64,000 nt of DNA, taken from contig JBGSIB010000065.1 of NCBI GenBank assembly GCA_041751955.1, forward strand, positions 1 to 64,000, read 5' to 3'. Shown here one piece after another: positions 46,566 through 54,662 of the stretch. This DNA is from UBA2040 sp041751955. GTDB lineage: Bacteria; Bacteroidota; Bacteroidia; Flavobacteriales_D; Crocinitomicaceae. Positions within the stretch are counted from its first letter, which is position 1. Every line of letters starts with the position of its first letter. The position numbers were made by a program, and so were the translations under genes. A model generated the notes under the pieces. That model was not told the DNA's origin, made no database searches, and saw nothing but the letters and a program-made list of their open reading frames with translations.

Positions 46566-46766
46566 ATGCAAGCAACAAAATTTAAAATGGTCAACAACAA
46601 CATCAAAGCCGCACAGTTTAGATTAGAGCAACACAGATTGATGGGAACGAATTCTCATTTAACAGTTGAGGACGTTGCGAACTTACTCGACACGATTAAA
46701 AAAGCGGAGAGCTATGTACAACCGAGCACTCAACCAACGATATTTCAATCCATAGGATTCAACTAA
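46566..46766 (+). CDS. Small hypothetical protein of 66 residues
   Basis: The protein is basic to neutral and helical in its middle part (FRLEQHRLMGTNSHLTVEDVANLLDTIKKAESYV), with no signal or membrane segment. It stands alone between two terminators. A TTG at 46520 and a near -7 box (TAAGTTTT, 46546-46553) 23 bases on could be its promoter. No family recognised. Confidence 0.6.
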   Translation: MQATKFKMVNNNIKAAQFRLEQHRLMGTNSHLTVEDVANLLDTIKKAESYVQPSTQPTIFQSIGFN

Positions 46767-46808
46767 TTAAAGATTCATAGTTTTAGTTTTAGTTTAAGTT
46801 AGGTAATA

Positions 46809-46846
46809 AGGAAAATGGGAGAACAATAAGTTTTCCCTTTTTTTTT
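46809..46846 (+). terminator. Weak terminator of the 66-residue gene
   Basis: GGAAAA (46810-46815) can pair with TTTTCC (46831-46836), followed by a long T run. It ends at the stop of the convergent ABC1 kinase gene. Confidence 0.5.
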
Positions 46847-48161
46847 AACTTGCTTTTTTCTTCAGGGGTGAAGTTCGGATAGGGCCACCTTTCAATTGAT
46901 TCAACAAGCTGAAAAGACCAAAAAATGTGCGGTTTACGTACAAAAAGTGTTCTGAACCGCGATTGCCACTCATACTCCGAATATCCTTATTCTTACTCAT
47001 TTCTTCCCCCATTTTAGCAATTTCAGCGAAAAAATCAGCATTTGAAAAGTCAAATTCGTCTTCATTGAAAGGGGCACACATCATTCCCAAAATATTTCCA
47101 AAAATCGATCGGACAATTTTCTTTTGTTCCTCTGTATCTTCCTTTGAAAATATTTGAAGCTCCCAAAGCAACTCTTCAAATCGAACAGGATTATTGATGT
47201 TTTCTTTTTTTGTCAGTTCGAAGAAGGGAAGATAAAAGGATTTGGGAATTTCTTTCATACAACCAAAATCAAGCGCAATTAATTCGCCTGATTCATTCAC
47301 CAAAAAATTGCCTGGATGCGGATCAGCATGCATTTTGCCCAATTCATGAAATTGGTACATGTAGAAGTCCCACAAAGTCTGACTAATTTTATTGGCCGTC
47401 TCCAAATCCGTGTTGCCGGCATTTAATTCTGAAAGATGTTTGCCTTCCATCCATTCCATTGTAATGATGCGATCAGACGAATATTCAGGAAACATTTTTG
47501 GAAAACGAATATTTGGAAGATGAGCGCAAGCGGCTGCCATTTCTGCGGATTGACTGATTTCCCGCTCGTAATCCGTTTCTTCGATGAGTTTCGATTCTAC
47601 TTCCTGAAAATAACGTTCAACATCTTTACTTTTCATGTTGAACATCTTCAAAGCAAATGGTTTCACCAAGGCTAAATCCGAAGAAATACTGTCCGCAACT
47701 CCCGGATATTGTATTTTGACAGCAAATTTTTGTTGACCTTTTCTGGCAAAATGAACTTGACCAATACTAGCTGCAAAAGAACTTTCTGAATTGAATTCAT
47801 CGAAAATATCTTCTGGATATTTGCCCAAAGTTTTGAAAAATGTTTTTCTTACTAAGGGTCCAGATAACGGTGGCACAGAGAACTGAGCCAGCGAAAATTT
47901 ATCCACATAAGCCTTTGGTAGAACCGATTGATCCATGCTCATCATTTGGGCCATTTTCAAAGCGCTTCCTTTTAGCTGAGATAAACCGTCGTAAATATCT
48001 GAAGCATTATTTTCATGCAAATTGGCTTTGGCTTCATCAGCATCACCCGTAAGTTTCTGACCATAATATTTCAGGTAATTAATCCCTACTTTTGCTCCAA
48101 CACCAACCATTTTAGAGGCTCTTTGAATTTTCGAGGTTGGTATTTTGTCCAGTGATTTCAT
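46845..48161 (-). CDS. ABC1/UbiB-family atypical kinase
   Basis: The protein has 438 residues and no signal peptide. It carries the ABC1-family N-terminal motif as KxAQ (Lys69-Met-Ala71-Gln72) instead of the usual KxGQ. Other motifs are the Ala-rich loop FAASIGQVH (about 129-137), the VKIQYPG strand with the ATP-contacting Lys, HADPHPGNFL as catalytic loop and DFG in ALDFGCM. The family acts with quinone biosynthesis or lipid homeostasis. It is co-transcribed with a TetR regulator 3 bases upstream. Confidence 0.88.
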   Translation of the reverse strand: MKSLDKIPTSKIQRASKMVGVGAKVGINYLKYYGQKLTGDADEAKANLHENNASDIYDGLSQLKGSALKMAQMMSMDQSVLPKAYVDKFSLAQFSVPPLSGPLVRKTFFKTLGKYPEDIFDEFNSESSFAASIGQVHFARKGQQKFAVKIQYPGVADSISSDLALVKPFALKMFNMKSKDVERYFQEVESKLIEETDYEREISQSAEMAAACAHLPNIRFPKMFPEYSSDRIITMEWMEGKHLSELNAGNTDLETANKISQTLWDFYMYQFHELGKMHADPHPGNFLVNESGELIALDFGCMKEIPKSFYLPFFELTKKENINNPVRFEELLWELQIFSKEDTEEQKKIVRSIFGNILGMMCAPFNEDEFDFSNADFFAEIAKMGEEMSKNKDIRSMSGNRGSEHFLYVNRTFFGLFSLLNQLKGGPIRTSPLKKKAS

Positions 48162-48164
48162 GAA

Positions 48165-48806
48165 TTATTTTTTTACGGTTTCTTTGTAAATAAACTTCCC
48201 AAAATCGATTAAGCTTTCAAATGGGTTTTTATGAATCAAATCAAAACTGGCTCGGAGTGATTTCTCTATATAAACGTCGGTTTTTTCAAAGCCTTTGGAC
48301 TCGTCTTTTGTCCAAAAGTCGATTGTTTTGAGAAATTGAAGCCAAGCGACAGCGCGAATTCCTTTGTCTTGGTAGGAGGAAAAAGGTGTATTGTTTAAAA
48401 TGTTGAATTCTATTCCTAAAGAATCGATGTATTCCTGAAAATGATGCTTTAGCTTCCTTAAAACATGGGCGCTCATCCATTTTTTACTGTCTTCTGGTAG
48501 CAACATGGTTACCAATGTCCGATTGGCCAACATCACTTCAAAAAAGGTGTAATAAAATGATAAGAGTTTGTTTTGAGCATCTGCTTCCGAGTAGTTATCG
48601 TCTTTTTCCAATAAGGAAATCGTATTTTCGAAAAAGGATTCAAAAACACTGGATTCAAGTGATTTAAACGAAGCGAAATTTTTATAAAAGGTTTCTTCTG
48701 TAATTTTCAATTTCTTACAAAAAGCAAGAACAGAAATTGGTCTGATACCAGTTTCACAGAGTTCGTCACAATACGATTCTTGAATTTTTTTTGCTGATGT
48801 TGGCAT
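48165..48806 (-). CDS. TetR-family transcriptional regulator
   Basis: The protein has 213 residues. An N-terminal helix-turn-helix of TetR type (ISVLAFCKKLKITEETFYKNFASFKSLE) covers about residues 22-52, and an all-helical ligand domain follows. It forms an operon with the ABC1 kinase, which suggests it controls that gene or senses a lipid or quinone-like ligand. That link is inferred from position. Confidence 0.8.
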   Translation of the reverse strand: MPTSAKKIQESYCDELCETGIRPISVLAFCKKLKITEETFYKNFASFKSLESSVFESFFENTISLLEKDDNYSEADAQNKLLSFYYTFFEVMLANRTLVTMLLPEDSKKWMSAHVLRKLKHHFQEYIDSLGIEFNILNNTPFSSYQDKGIRAVAWLQFLKTIDFWTKDESKGFEKTDVYIEKSLRASFDLIHKNPFESLIDFGKFIYKETVKK

Positions 48807-48855
48807 GATTGGGTCTTTTCCATTAATAACATTTCAAACTATGATTTGTTGTGCT

Positions 48856-48884
48856 AAAAAAAGATAAAATTGCCCCCTTATCTT
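48856..48884 (-). terminator. Terminator of mnmA, or TetR operator
   Basis: AAGATAA (48861-48867) and TTATCTT (48878-48884) form an inverted repeat around a G-rich 10-base centre. On the minus strand it runs into seven T residues, as a terminator for mnmA would. It also lies 55 to 78 bases before the TetR start and could be that regulator's binding site. Confidence 0.45.
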
Positions 48885-48984
48885 AATAAATTTGAGTTGA
48901 TGAAAAGAAGTTCTCTTATCATTCCTGAACCTTATAAAATGAGAAAACGAGAGAAGTGTTGATTACTCTGATTTGCAGCAAATG

Positions 48985-50169
48985 CTATTGCTCAATCACC
49001 CCACTGCCAATCAACCGTTCCCCATCATACCAAGCGGCAAACTGTCCGGGAGTTATTCCTCGTTGTTTGTTTTCAAATAAAAAGTAGATTCCTTCTTCTT
49101 TGCGGAATAATTTGGCTTTTTGAACGGCTTGTCGATAACGAATACGTACGTCATATTCTTTGACTTCACCAATTTTAAGCGCATGATTCGGCTCAACATA
49201 ATGAATGTCCTTCTCAGCAACATACAATGCCCATCTGTTCAAGCCTGGATGTTGGTCTTTTTGACCGGAAAAAACAAGATTGTTTTCTGTGTCTGTCTGA
49301 ATGACGAATGATGGTTCTGGACGACCACCAATGTGCAAACCTTTTCTTTGTCCTATGGTGTAAAAATGTGCGCCTTGATGCTCCGCCACTGGGATTCCTT
49401 GCTCTTTTTCATATTGAAAAGGAGTCGAAAGTTCTTTTACATGTTCTAAATCAACGGGAATGGCTTCGTATTCTTTAAACACGTTCAAATCCTCAGGAAC
49501 TTCGATTACAGCGCCAGTTTTTACTTTCAATTGCTGTTGAAGAAAAGTCGGTAAACTAATTTTTCCTACGAAACACAATCCTTGTGAATCCTTTTTATCA
49601 GCAGTCAGTAAACCAGCTTCACTCGCCAGCCTTCGAACTTCTGATTTTTGCAATTCGCCAATAGGGAATAGCGCTTTAGAAAGTTGTTCCTGCGACAATT
49701 GACAAAGAAAATAACTTTGGTCTTTGTTGTTGTCCAATCCTTTCGCTAAGCTAAACGTACCGTCCTCATTTTCAAGCTTTCTGCAATAGTGACCTGTAGC
49801 AACATAATCCGCTCCGAGATCCATAGCTGCCTTCAAAAAAACATCAAATTTGATTTCTCTATTGCAAAGAACATCCGGATTAGGTGTTCGACCAGATTCA
49901 TACTCACTGAACATGTAATTGACAATTTTGTCTTTGTATTCAGCGCTTAAATCGATTACTTGAAAAGGGATTCCCAATTGGTTAGCAATTAAGAGAGCGT
50001 CATTCGAATCGTCTATCCATGGACATTCATCCGATAAAGTAACAGATTCATCGTGCCAATTTCTCATGAACATACCAATCACTTCGTAACCTTGTTCTTT
50101 TAACAAAAGCGCAGTTACGGAGGAATCAACACCTCCAGATAGACCAACAACGACACGTTTTCCTTGCAT
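48985..50169 (-). CDS. mnmA: tRNA-specific 2-thiouridylase MnmA
   Basis: Adds sulfur to uridine 34 of tRNAs for Lys, Glu and Gln. At 394 residues it has the family length. The PP-loop SGGVDSS is at residues 11-17, the two catalytic cysteines are Cys102 (LCNREIKFD) and Cys199 (GLCFVG), and ATGHY lies near 124. Family identity is clear. Its -7 box ends 4 bases before the ATG. Confidence 0.95.
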   Translation of the reverse strand: MQGKRVVVGLSGGVDSSVTALLLKEQGYEVIGMFMRNWHDESVTLSDECPWIDDSNDALLIANQLGIPFQVIDLSAEYKDKIVNYMFSEYESGRTPNPDVLCNREIKFDVFLKAAMDLGADYVATGHYCRKLENEDGTFSLAKGLDNNKDQSYFLCQLSQEQLSKALFPIGELQKSEVRRLASEAGLLTADKKDSQGLCFVGKISLPTFLQQQLKVKTGAVIEVPEDLNVFKEYEAIPVDLEHVKELSTPFQYEKEQGIPVAEHQGAHFYTIGQRKGLHIGGRPEPSFVIQTDTENNLVFSGQKDQHPGLNRWALYVAEKDIHYVEPNHALKIGEVKEYDVRIRYRQAVQKAKLFRKEEGIYFLFENKQRGITPGQFAAWYDGERLIGSGVIEQ

Positions 50170-50173
50170 GTGG

Positions 50174-50181
50174 CAAAATTA
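50174..50181 (-). promoter_or_regulatory. -7 box of mnmA, abutting its start codon
   Basis: On the minus strand TAATTTTG is followed by CCAC and the ATG at 50169. As at pcm, the gap is 4 bases, so the message would start at or beside the initiation codon. No TTG is found at -33. Confidence 0.5.
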
Positions 50182-50224
50182 CGGAAATTAGTTTTGGAGA
50201 GTTCTTAAAAAAGAATAATTACTT

Positions 50225-50390
50225 GGACATTGAGACTTAAGGACTTTAGGATATTACGAAGCGGGTTCTGTTTTTAACGAATTGAAGTTTATTTAAATAG
50301 CCTGAATTATCTGATCTCGTTAATCAAATCATAAATTCCAAAACCCTGAAGTCCTAAAGTCCTATCGTCCAAACGTCCCAAAGTCCAAAA
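50225..50390. repeat. Two opposed arrays of an 8-bp periodic repeat
   Basis: Positions 50225-50256 hold four 8-base units of GGACnTTn type. Positions 50351-50390 hold five units of GTCCnAAn type (GTCCTAAA, GTCCTATC, GTCCAAAC, GTCCCAAA, GTCCAAAA), which is the same repeat on the other strand. AGGACTTTAGGA (50240-50251) and TCCTAAAGTCCT (50352-50363) are exact reverse complements, 100 bases apart. The 94 bases between the arrays hold no gene. Confidence 0.7.
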
Positions 50391-50460
50391 TCAATGGCTC
50401 AATAATTGCTTCGTCGTATAATTTAATTCTATTTAACACCTCGTGAAGAGCACCAATACT

Positions 50461-50468
50461 TATATTTG
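50461..50468 (+). promoter_or_regulatory. -7 box abutting the start codon of the gene at 50473
   Basis: TATATTTG is followed by TCGC and ATG, a 4-base gap as at pcm and mnmA. Its position also argues against an upstream GTG start at 50443. Confidence 0.5.
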
Positions 50469-50472
50469 TCGC

Positions 50473-51189
50473 ATGCGTTTTGCTTTAATTTTCATTTTTA
50501 TTTCTTCGATTTGGAGCTTGTCCTTAGCCCAAGACACTGGAAAATGCGCAAAAGTATTGCTATCTGGAAAGGTAATTGACACATTACGTACACAGAATTT
50601 TTACAATTTAATGATAGTGAATCGAACAAGTGGGGTTGGTGTTTTTGGCATGCCTACTGGTGGATATAGCCTATATGTGGAAGAAGGAGATTCCATTACT
50701 TTTTCCATAAAAGGTTACGATAAGGTGAACTATATAGTTTCGGCTGATTCAAATTGTCAGGCTCACCATACTTGGTACATTCAAATGATTCCACAGGAAG
50801 TAGATGAAGTTGTGATACGCCCTTTAAAAACCTTAGCACAAATTCAAGAAGAACGTGAAGCTTTGGCCATGCGAGAAACAAGACAAGTTACAGGAATTGA
50901 AGTGCTTCAGAGTCCTATTACGGCTTTGTATCAGGCTTTTTCGCAACGTGAAAAATCAAAGAGAACAGTTGCGTTATTGGAATATGAAGACGAACAAAAA
51001 GCTATACTGCAAGATCTTTTTCGTTTGTATGTCGCCTATGAAATATTTGACTTGACTGAATCTGAGTTTGATCAATTTATCGCTTTTTTGAATATAAACG
51101 AAGATTTCCTGAAGACAGCTTCTGAATTGGAGCTGGTAACTTTTATCAAGGATAAATTTGAGCATTTTCAAAATTTAAATAAACTTTGA
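50473..51189 (+). CDS. Exported protein with carboxypeptidase-regulatory-like domain, function unknown
   Basis: The start at 50473 gives 238 residues and a clean signal peptide (to about residue 19, SLAQ). A beta-sandwich-like domain follows (LLSGKVIDTLRTQNFYNLMIVNRTS, YSLYVEEGDSITFSIKGYDK), resembling CarboxypepD_reg-like domains in Bacteroidota. Residues about 115-238 are helical and highly charged, ending in KLNKL. It may interact with other envelope proteins. No family was recognised for the helical half. Confidence 0.7.
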   Translation: MRFALIFIFISSIWSLSLAQDTGKCAKVLLSGKVIDTLRTQNFYNLMIVNRTSGVGVFGMPTGGYSLYVEEGDSITFSIKGYDKVNYIVSADSNCQAHHTWYIQMIPQEVDEVVIRPLKTLAQIQEEREALAMRETRQVTGIEVLQSPITALYQAFSQREKSKRTVALLEYEDEQKAILQDLFRLYVAYEIFDLTESEFDQFIAFLNINEDFLKTASELELVTFIKDKFEHFQNLNKL

Positions 51190-51278
51190 TTAGGTTTAAA
51201 TTCCACTTTAATATTTTTGCAATTCTTTAGTCCGAAAATGGTTTCGATTTCATTTTCAATATATTATGTTTTTTATTC

Positions 51279-51286
51279 TATATTTG
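51279..51286 (+). promoter_or_regulatory. -7 box for the lysyl-oxidase-like gene
   Basis: TATATTTG ends 21 bases before the ATG at 51308 and lies downstream of the in-frame ATG at 51266, which supports the later start. A second box, TATTTTTG at 51212-51219 with TTTG 23 bases upstream, could be another promoter. Confidence 0.45.
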
Positions 51287-51307
51287 ATAGTCTATAAAAC
51301 GTTAGCT

Positions 51308-53401
51308 ATGAAAATAATTTTAATTGCTTTGTCATTACTTTTTTATCAAATGACGATTGCACAATGCACCACCACAAACGCTACGAGTTGTGTTTGTGAA
51401 GACGGTTCATCTTCTTGTTGGTTATTACCTGATATCACAGCATCATGGAAAGGTGTCGCAAATAATGGCTACACAGAATACCCTCAAACCGGCGCTGGTA
51501 TTAATTATAATGGTCAAGGTCCAGATGATGGTAGAATAAGAGTTACTGGCTCAACACCCAATATTGGTCACGGTTCATTTACCGTTAGAGGGGTAGATGA
51601 CAATGGTTTACGAACTTTTTTATGTGGAAACGATACTGTTTTTAATGTACCCGCTGGTGGTCAGTTTTCCTGTCCCAATGGATATGCAAATCCGAAACAA
51701 CTTATTACGCAAAGAATTTATACGAAAAATGGCTCTACAATGAGTTATTTCGATAGATATGCGGGCAGTGTTACTTATCATCCGGCGCATGGACACAACC
51801 ATGTTGACGATTGGGCAGTGATGACTTTGAGAATTCAAACCGCAGATCCAAATCCTTTGAATTGGCCTATCGTAGGGACAGGAGCGAAAATTGGATTTTG
51901 CTTGATGGATTACGGACAATGCGGCAGCACTGGTTCAACTTATGACGGTCATTGTAGAGATGACAATACAATTTATTTAGGTGGTAATACCTTACACAAT
52001 ACGGATTTCCCAAATTTCAATTTAGGCGGAGGAGTCTACAATTGCTCTACTACTGAACAAGGAATATCTTCTGGATGGACTGATGTTTACGGTAAGCATT
52101 TGGATGGTATGTGGATAAATGTCCCTCCAAATACCTGCAATGGAAACTATTTCATCGTTGTAGAAATTGACAAAAACGAACTTTTTTTAGAAGAAAACGA
52201 GGACAACAACTTCACGGCTGTTCCTGTCACACTAACTCTTCAACATCCAGCGGGAACTCCCCAAATCCCAACTATTTCTTCAGATAATTCGACAAATTTA
52301 TGTTCTGGACAGTCCTTGAATTTAACATCAACTGCAGGCACCTCTTTCTTATGGTCAACAGGTGACACCACGCAAACCATTAATATTTCTACCCCAGGTT
52401 CATATACTTGCACAGTAACGAATTATTGTGGCACGAGTACTTCTGATCCATTTGTTGTGTATTCAGCGGCACCCATTGCCCCAGTTACTTTAGGAGATAC
52501 CGTATGTGTTTCAGGCACAATGACTTTGACAGCTACAGGTTCCGGAAATCTTTCTTGGTATGATAATAATGGACTTTATGTCGGAACCGGAAATTCATAC
52601 ACAACTCCCGTTTTAAATACAACTACTGAATACTTTGTTCAAAATACCGATGTTTATTCAGATACCTTATTTCAAGAACCACATACAAATGGTATTGGCG
52701 GTGGTGGCTGGTTGAGTAGTGAGCAATATGAAATTTTCAATACTTCGACTAACGTTACACTCAAATCTGTTTTAGTTTATGCGCAAAATCCAGGCTCAAT
52801 TACGATTGAACTTCAAGATGAATTTGGTGCAATGATTGAGACCTTGACAACAACTGTTCCTTCGGGAGCAAGCCGGGTTGAACTTGATTTTGCAGTTCCG
52901 TATGAGGAAAATTTGAGATTGGTCGGGAAAAATCTAGGAACAAACTTGTATCGAAATAACAACAGTGCTTCCTATCCATACAATCCTAATGATAAGGTAA
53001 CCATTACTGGAGCATCCGCAGGTGCGTCTTATTATTACTATTTCTATGATTGGGAAATTGTATCAGCGAATAGTACTTGTTCAAGTCCATTCTCTTCTGT
53101 ATTTGCGGTGGTTGCGTCTTGTGCTGGGCTTCCTGAAAATACTTACTTTAAAAAATCAATTAAATTGTTTCCGAATCCAAACAATGGTAGTTTTGAAATT
53201 GAATTTAAAACACTTAACGCAGGAATACTATCCGTTAATATGACCAACTTATTGGGTCAAAAAGTATATGAGAAAGATATAAATCACAAAGTTGGAACCA
53301 ATCTTATTTCTATAGAAGATAATAAATTAGCCAAAGGTGTGTATTTGATGAATCTCGTATATGAAGGCAGAAATTATACTTCGCGATTGATTATCGATTA
53401 G
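51308..53401 (+). CDS. Lysyl-oxidase-like secreted protein with Ig-like and T9SS sorting domains
   Basis: The start at 51308 gives 697 residues and a normal signal peptide (to about residue 19, TIAQ). Residues about 140-312 fit the bacterial lysyl-oxidase-type fold: a histidine cluster HPAHGHNHVDDW (His158, 161, 163, 165), GFCLMD, and GISSGWTDVYGKHLDGMWIN followed by ENEDNN. An Ig-like domain follows (about 325-385), then a linker rich in Gly and Ser, and a T9SS type A sorting domain near the end (LFPNPNNG). Copper amine oxidation of Lys side chains is the family activity in eukaryotes; whether this protein is active is unknown. Confidence 0.8.
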   Translation: MKIILIALSLLFYQMTIAQCTTTNATSCVCEDGSSSCWLLPDITASWKGVANNGYTEYPQTGAGINYNGQGPDDGRIRVTGSTPNIGHGSFTVRGVDDNGLRTFLCGNDTVFNVPAGGQFSCPNGYANPKQLITQRIYTKNGSTMSYFDRYAGSVTYHPAHGHNHVDDWAVMTLRIQTADPNPLNWPIVGTGAKIGFCLMDYGQCGSTGSTYDGHCRDDNTIYLGGNTLHNTDFPNFNLGGGVYNCSTTEQGISSGWTDVYGKHLDGMWINVPPNTCNGNYFIVVEIDKNELFLEENEDNNFTAVPVTLTLQHPAGTPQIPTISSDNSTNLCSGQSLNLTSTAGTSFLWSTGDTTQTINISTPGSYTCTVTNYCGTSTSDPFVVYSAAPIAPVTLGDTVCVSGTMTLTATGSGNLSWYDNNGLYVGTGNSYTTPVLNTTTEYFVQNTDVYSDTLFQEPHTNGIGGGGWLSSEQYEIFNTSTNVTLKSVLVYAQNPGSITIELQDEFGAMIETLTTTVPSGASRVELDFAVPYEENLRLVGKNLGTNLYRNNNSASYPYNPNDKVTITGASAGASYYYYFYDWEIVSANSTCSSPFSSVFAVVASCAGLPENTYFKKSIKLFPNPNNGSFEIEFKTLNAGILSVNMTNLLGQKVYEKDINHKVGTNLISIEDNKLAKGVYLMNLVYEGRNYTSRLIID

Positions 53402-53403
53402 AC

Positions 53404-54660
53404 TTGAAAAAAAAATATTTAATATCCATTATTTTACTTCCGTTGGTTTTGACTAGCGGAAGTTTTTTATTTTCACAATCCGTGGTTTCTCATGAAATGA
53501 ATGTTTACTCTAGTAGTAACTCTCCACTAAGTAACAATTCTATTCATGCTTTATTGGTCGATCTTAATAACAGTCTTTGGATAGCAACTGATTTAGGTCT
53601 TTGTCATTTATCTGGTTCACAATGGGAAATTTATAATTCATCTAACTCTGGGTTGACTGACAACTATATTCAAGCTTTGGCAGTGGATTCTAGCAATTCA
53701 ATTTGGATTGGAACAGTAAATGGTGGCCTTTACAAGTTTGACGGTATTTCGTGGGCCAACTATAACATATGGAATTCAGCCTTGCCTACAAATTTCGTCC
53801 GTTCTTTAGCAGTTGATTTAAATAATGATGTCTGGGTTGGAACTGTAGAAGGCTTGCTCAAGTTTGATGGCACCAGTTGGACTATATGGACAACACTAAA
53901 TTCAGGGATTTTTTCACAAAATATTTCAACTATCGCGGTTGGGCAGAATAACGAAAAATACTGTGGGACGATTAACGGTGGAGTCATTTATATTTCTCCT
54001 TCCGAAACAATTCAAAATTATACAATACAAAATTCAGGGATTCCTGACAATTCCACCGCGGTAATTCAAATAGATAATCTCGGACACCCCTGGTTCGCAA
54101 CGCCAGCCGCTGGTTTGTTTACTGATACTGGAAATTTAACATGGTTGACCTTTAATATTCAAAATTCTCCATTGCCAACCAATTCATTGACGGCGTTTTA
54201 CATTGATCAAAATCAAAACTTTATTATTGGAACAGATCAGCATGGTGTTATTATAAGAAGCATAAATGATAATTATCGATCCTATACAACGTCAAATTCT
54301 AGTTTGCCGGATAATCATATTATTTCTGCTACTCGCGATTCCTCTGGTAATTTTTGGATAGGAACGTATAGTCAAGGATTGGTGAAATTGACGGAATATT
54401 ACGCTTCTATTGACGAGAATAGTTTAACTGAATTAATTGTTTTTCCTAATCCTGTCGAGCATGGAAAACTACTGGCATTCTCGAAAGTTATTGAAAATGT
54501 TGACATTACTTTGGTCGAATCCAACGGAAAAATTGTTTACCATGATAAAATAAAAGGTTCAGTTAGTTCTCTTTTACTTCCAGAAATGGAGAAAGGGTCT
54601 TATTTTCTTAAAATCCAGTCAGAACTGTCCGTTTTTATTGAACCTCTGATCGTGTATTAA
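53404..54660 (+). CDS. T9SS-secreted beta-propeller protein (two-component-regulator propeller type)
   Basis: The protein has 418 residues and begins with TTG at 53404, 2 bases after the preceding stop; the signal peptide (KKKYLISIILLPLVLTSG) follows at once, so no later ATG fits. About six propeller blades repeat the pattern of alternating LAVDLNNDVWVGT and FDGTSWT-like strands. The C-terminal part has FPNP and a T9SS type A sorting domain. The blades are the kind found in hybrid sensor kinases, here detached and secreted. Probably translated together with the lysyl-oxidase-like protein; joint role unknown. Confidence 0.78.
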   Translation: MKKKYLISIILLPLVLTSGSFLFSQSVVSHEMNVYSSSNSPLSNNSIHALLVDLNNSLWIATDLGLCHLSGSQWEIYNSSNSGLTDNYIQALAVDSSNSIWIGTVNGGLYKFDGISWANYNIWNSALPTNFVRSLAVDLNNDVWVGTVEGLLKFDGTSWTIWTTLNSGIFSQNISTIAVGQNNEKYCGTINGGVIYISPSETIQNYTIQNSGIPDNSTAVIQIDNLGHPWFATPAAGLFTDTGNLTWLTFNIQNSPLPTNSLTAFYIDQNQNFIIGTDQHGVIIRSINDNYRSYTTSNSSLPDNHIISATRDSSGNFWIGTYSQGLVKLTEYYASIDENSLTELIVFPNPVEHGKLLAFSKVIENVDITLVESNGKIVYHDKIKGSVSSLLLPEMEKGSYFLKIQSELSVFIEPLIVY

Positions 54661-54662
54661 GA

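Larger units (their letters stand above)
50170..50472. other. 303-base intergenic region between divergent mnmA and the next gene
   Basis: No open frame with a good start was found here. It contains the mnmA -7 box at the left edge, the opposed 8-bp arrays, and the -7 box of the gene at 50473 at the right edge. Confidence 0.6.

Noticed and set aside
50225..50390. CRISPR array
   Set aside because: The unit is only 8 bases, there are no spacers, and the two halves are in opposite orientation.
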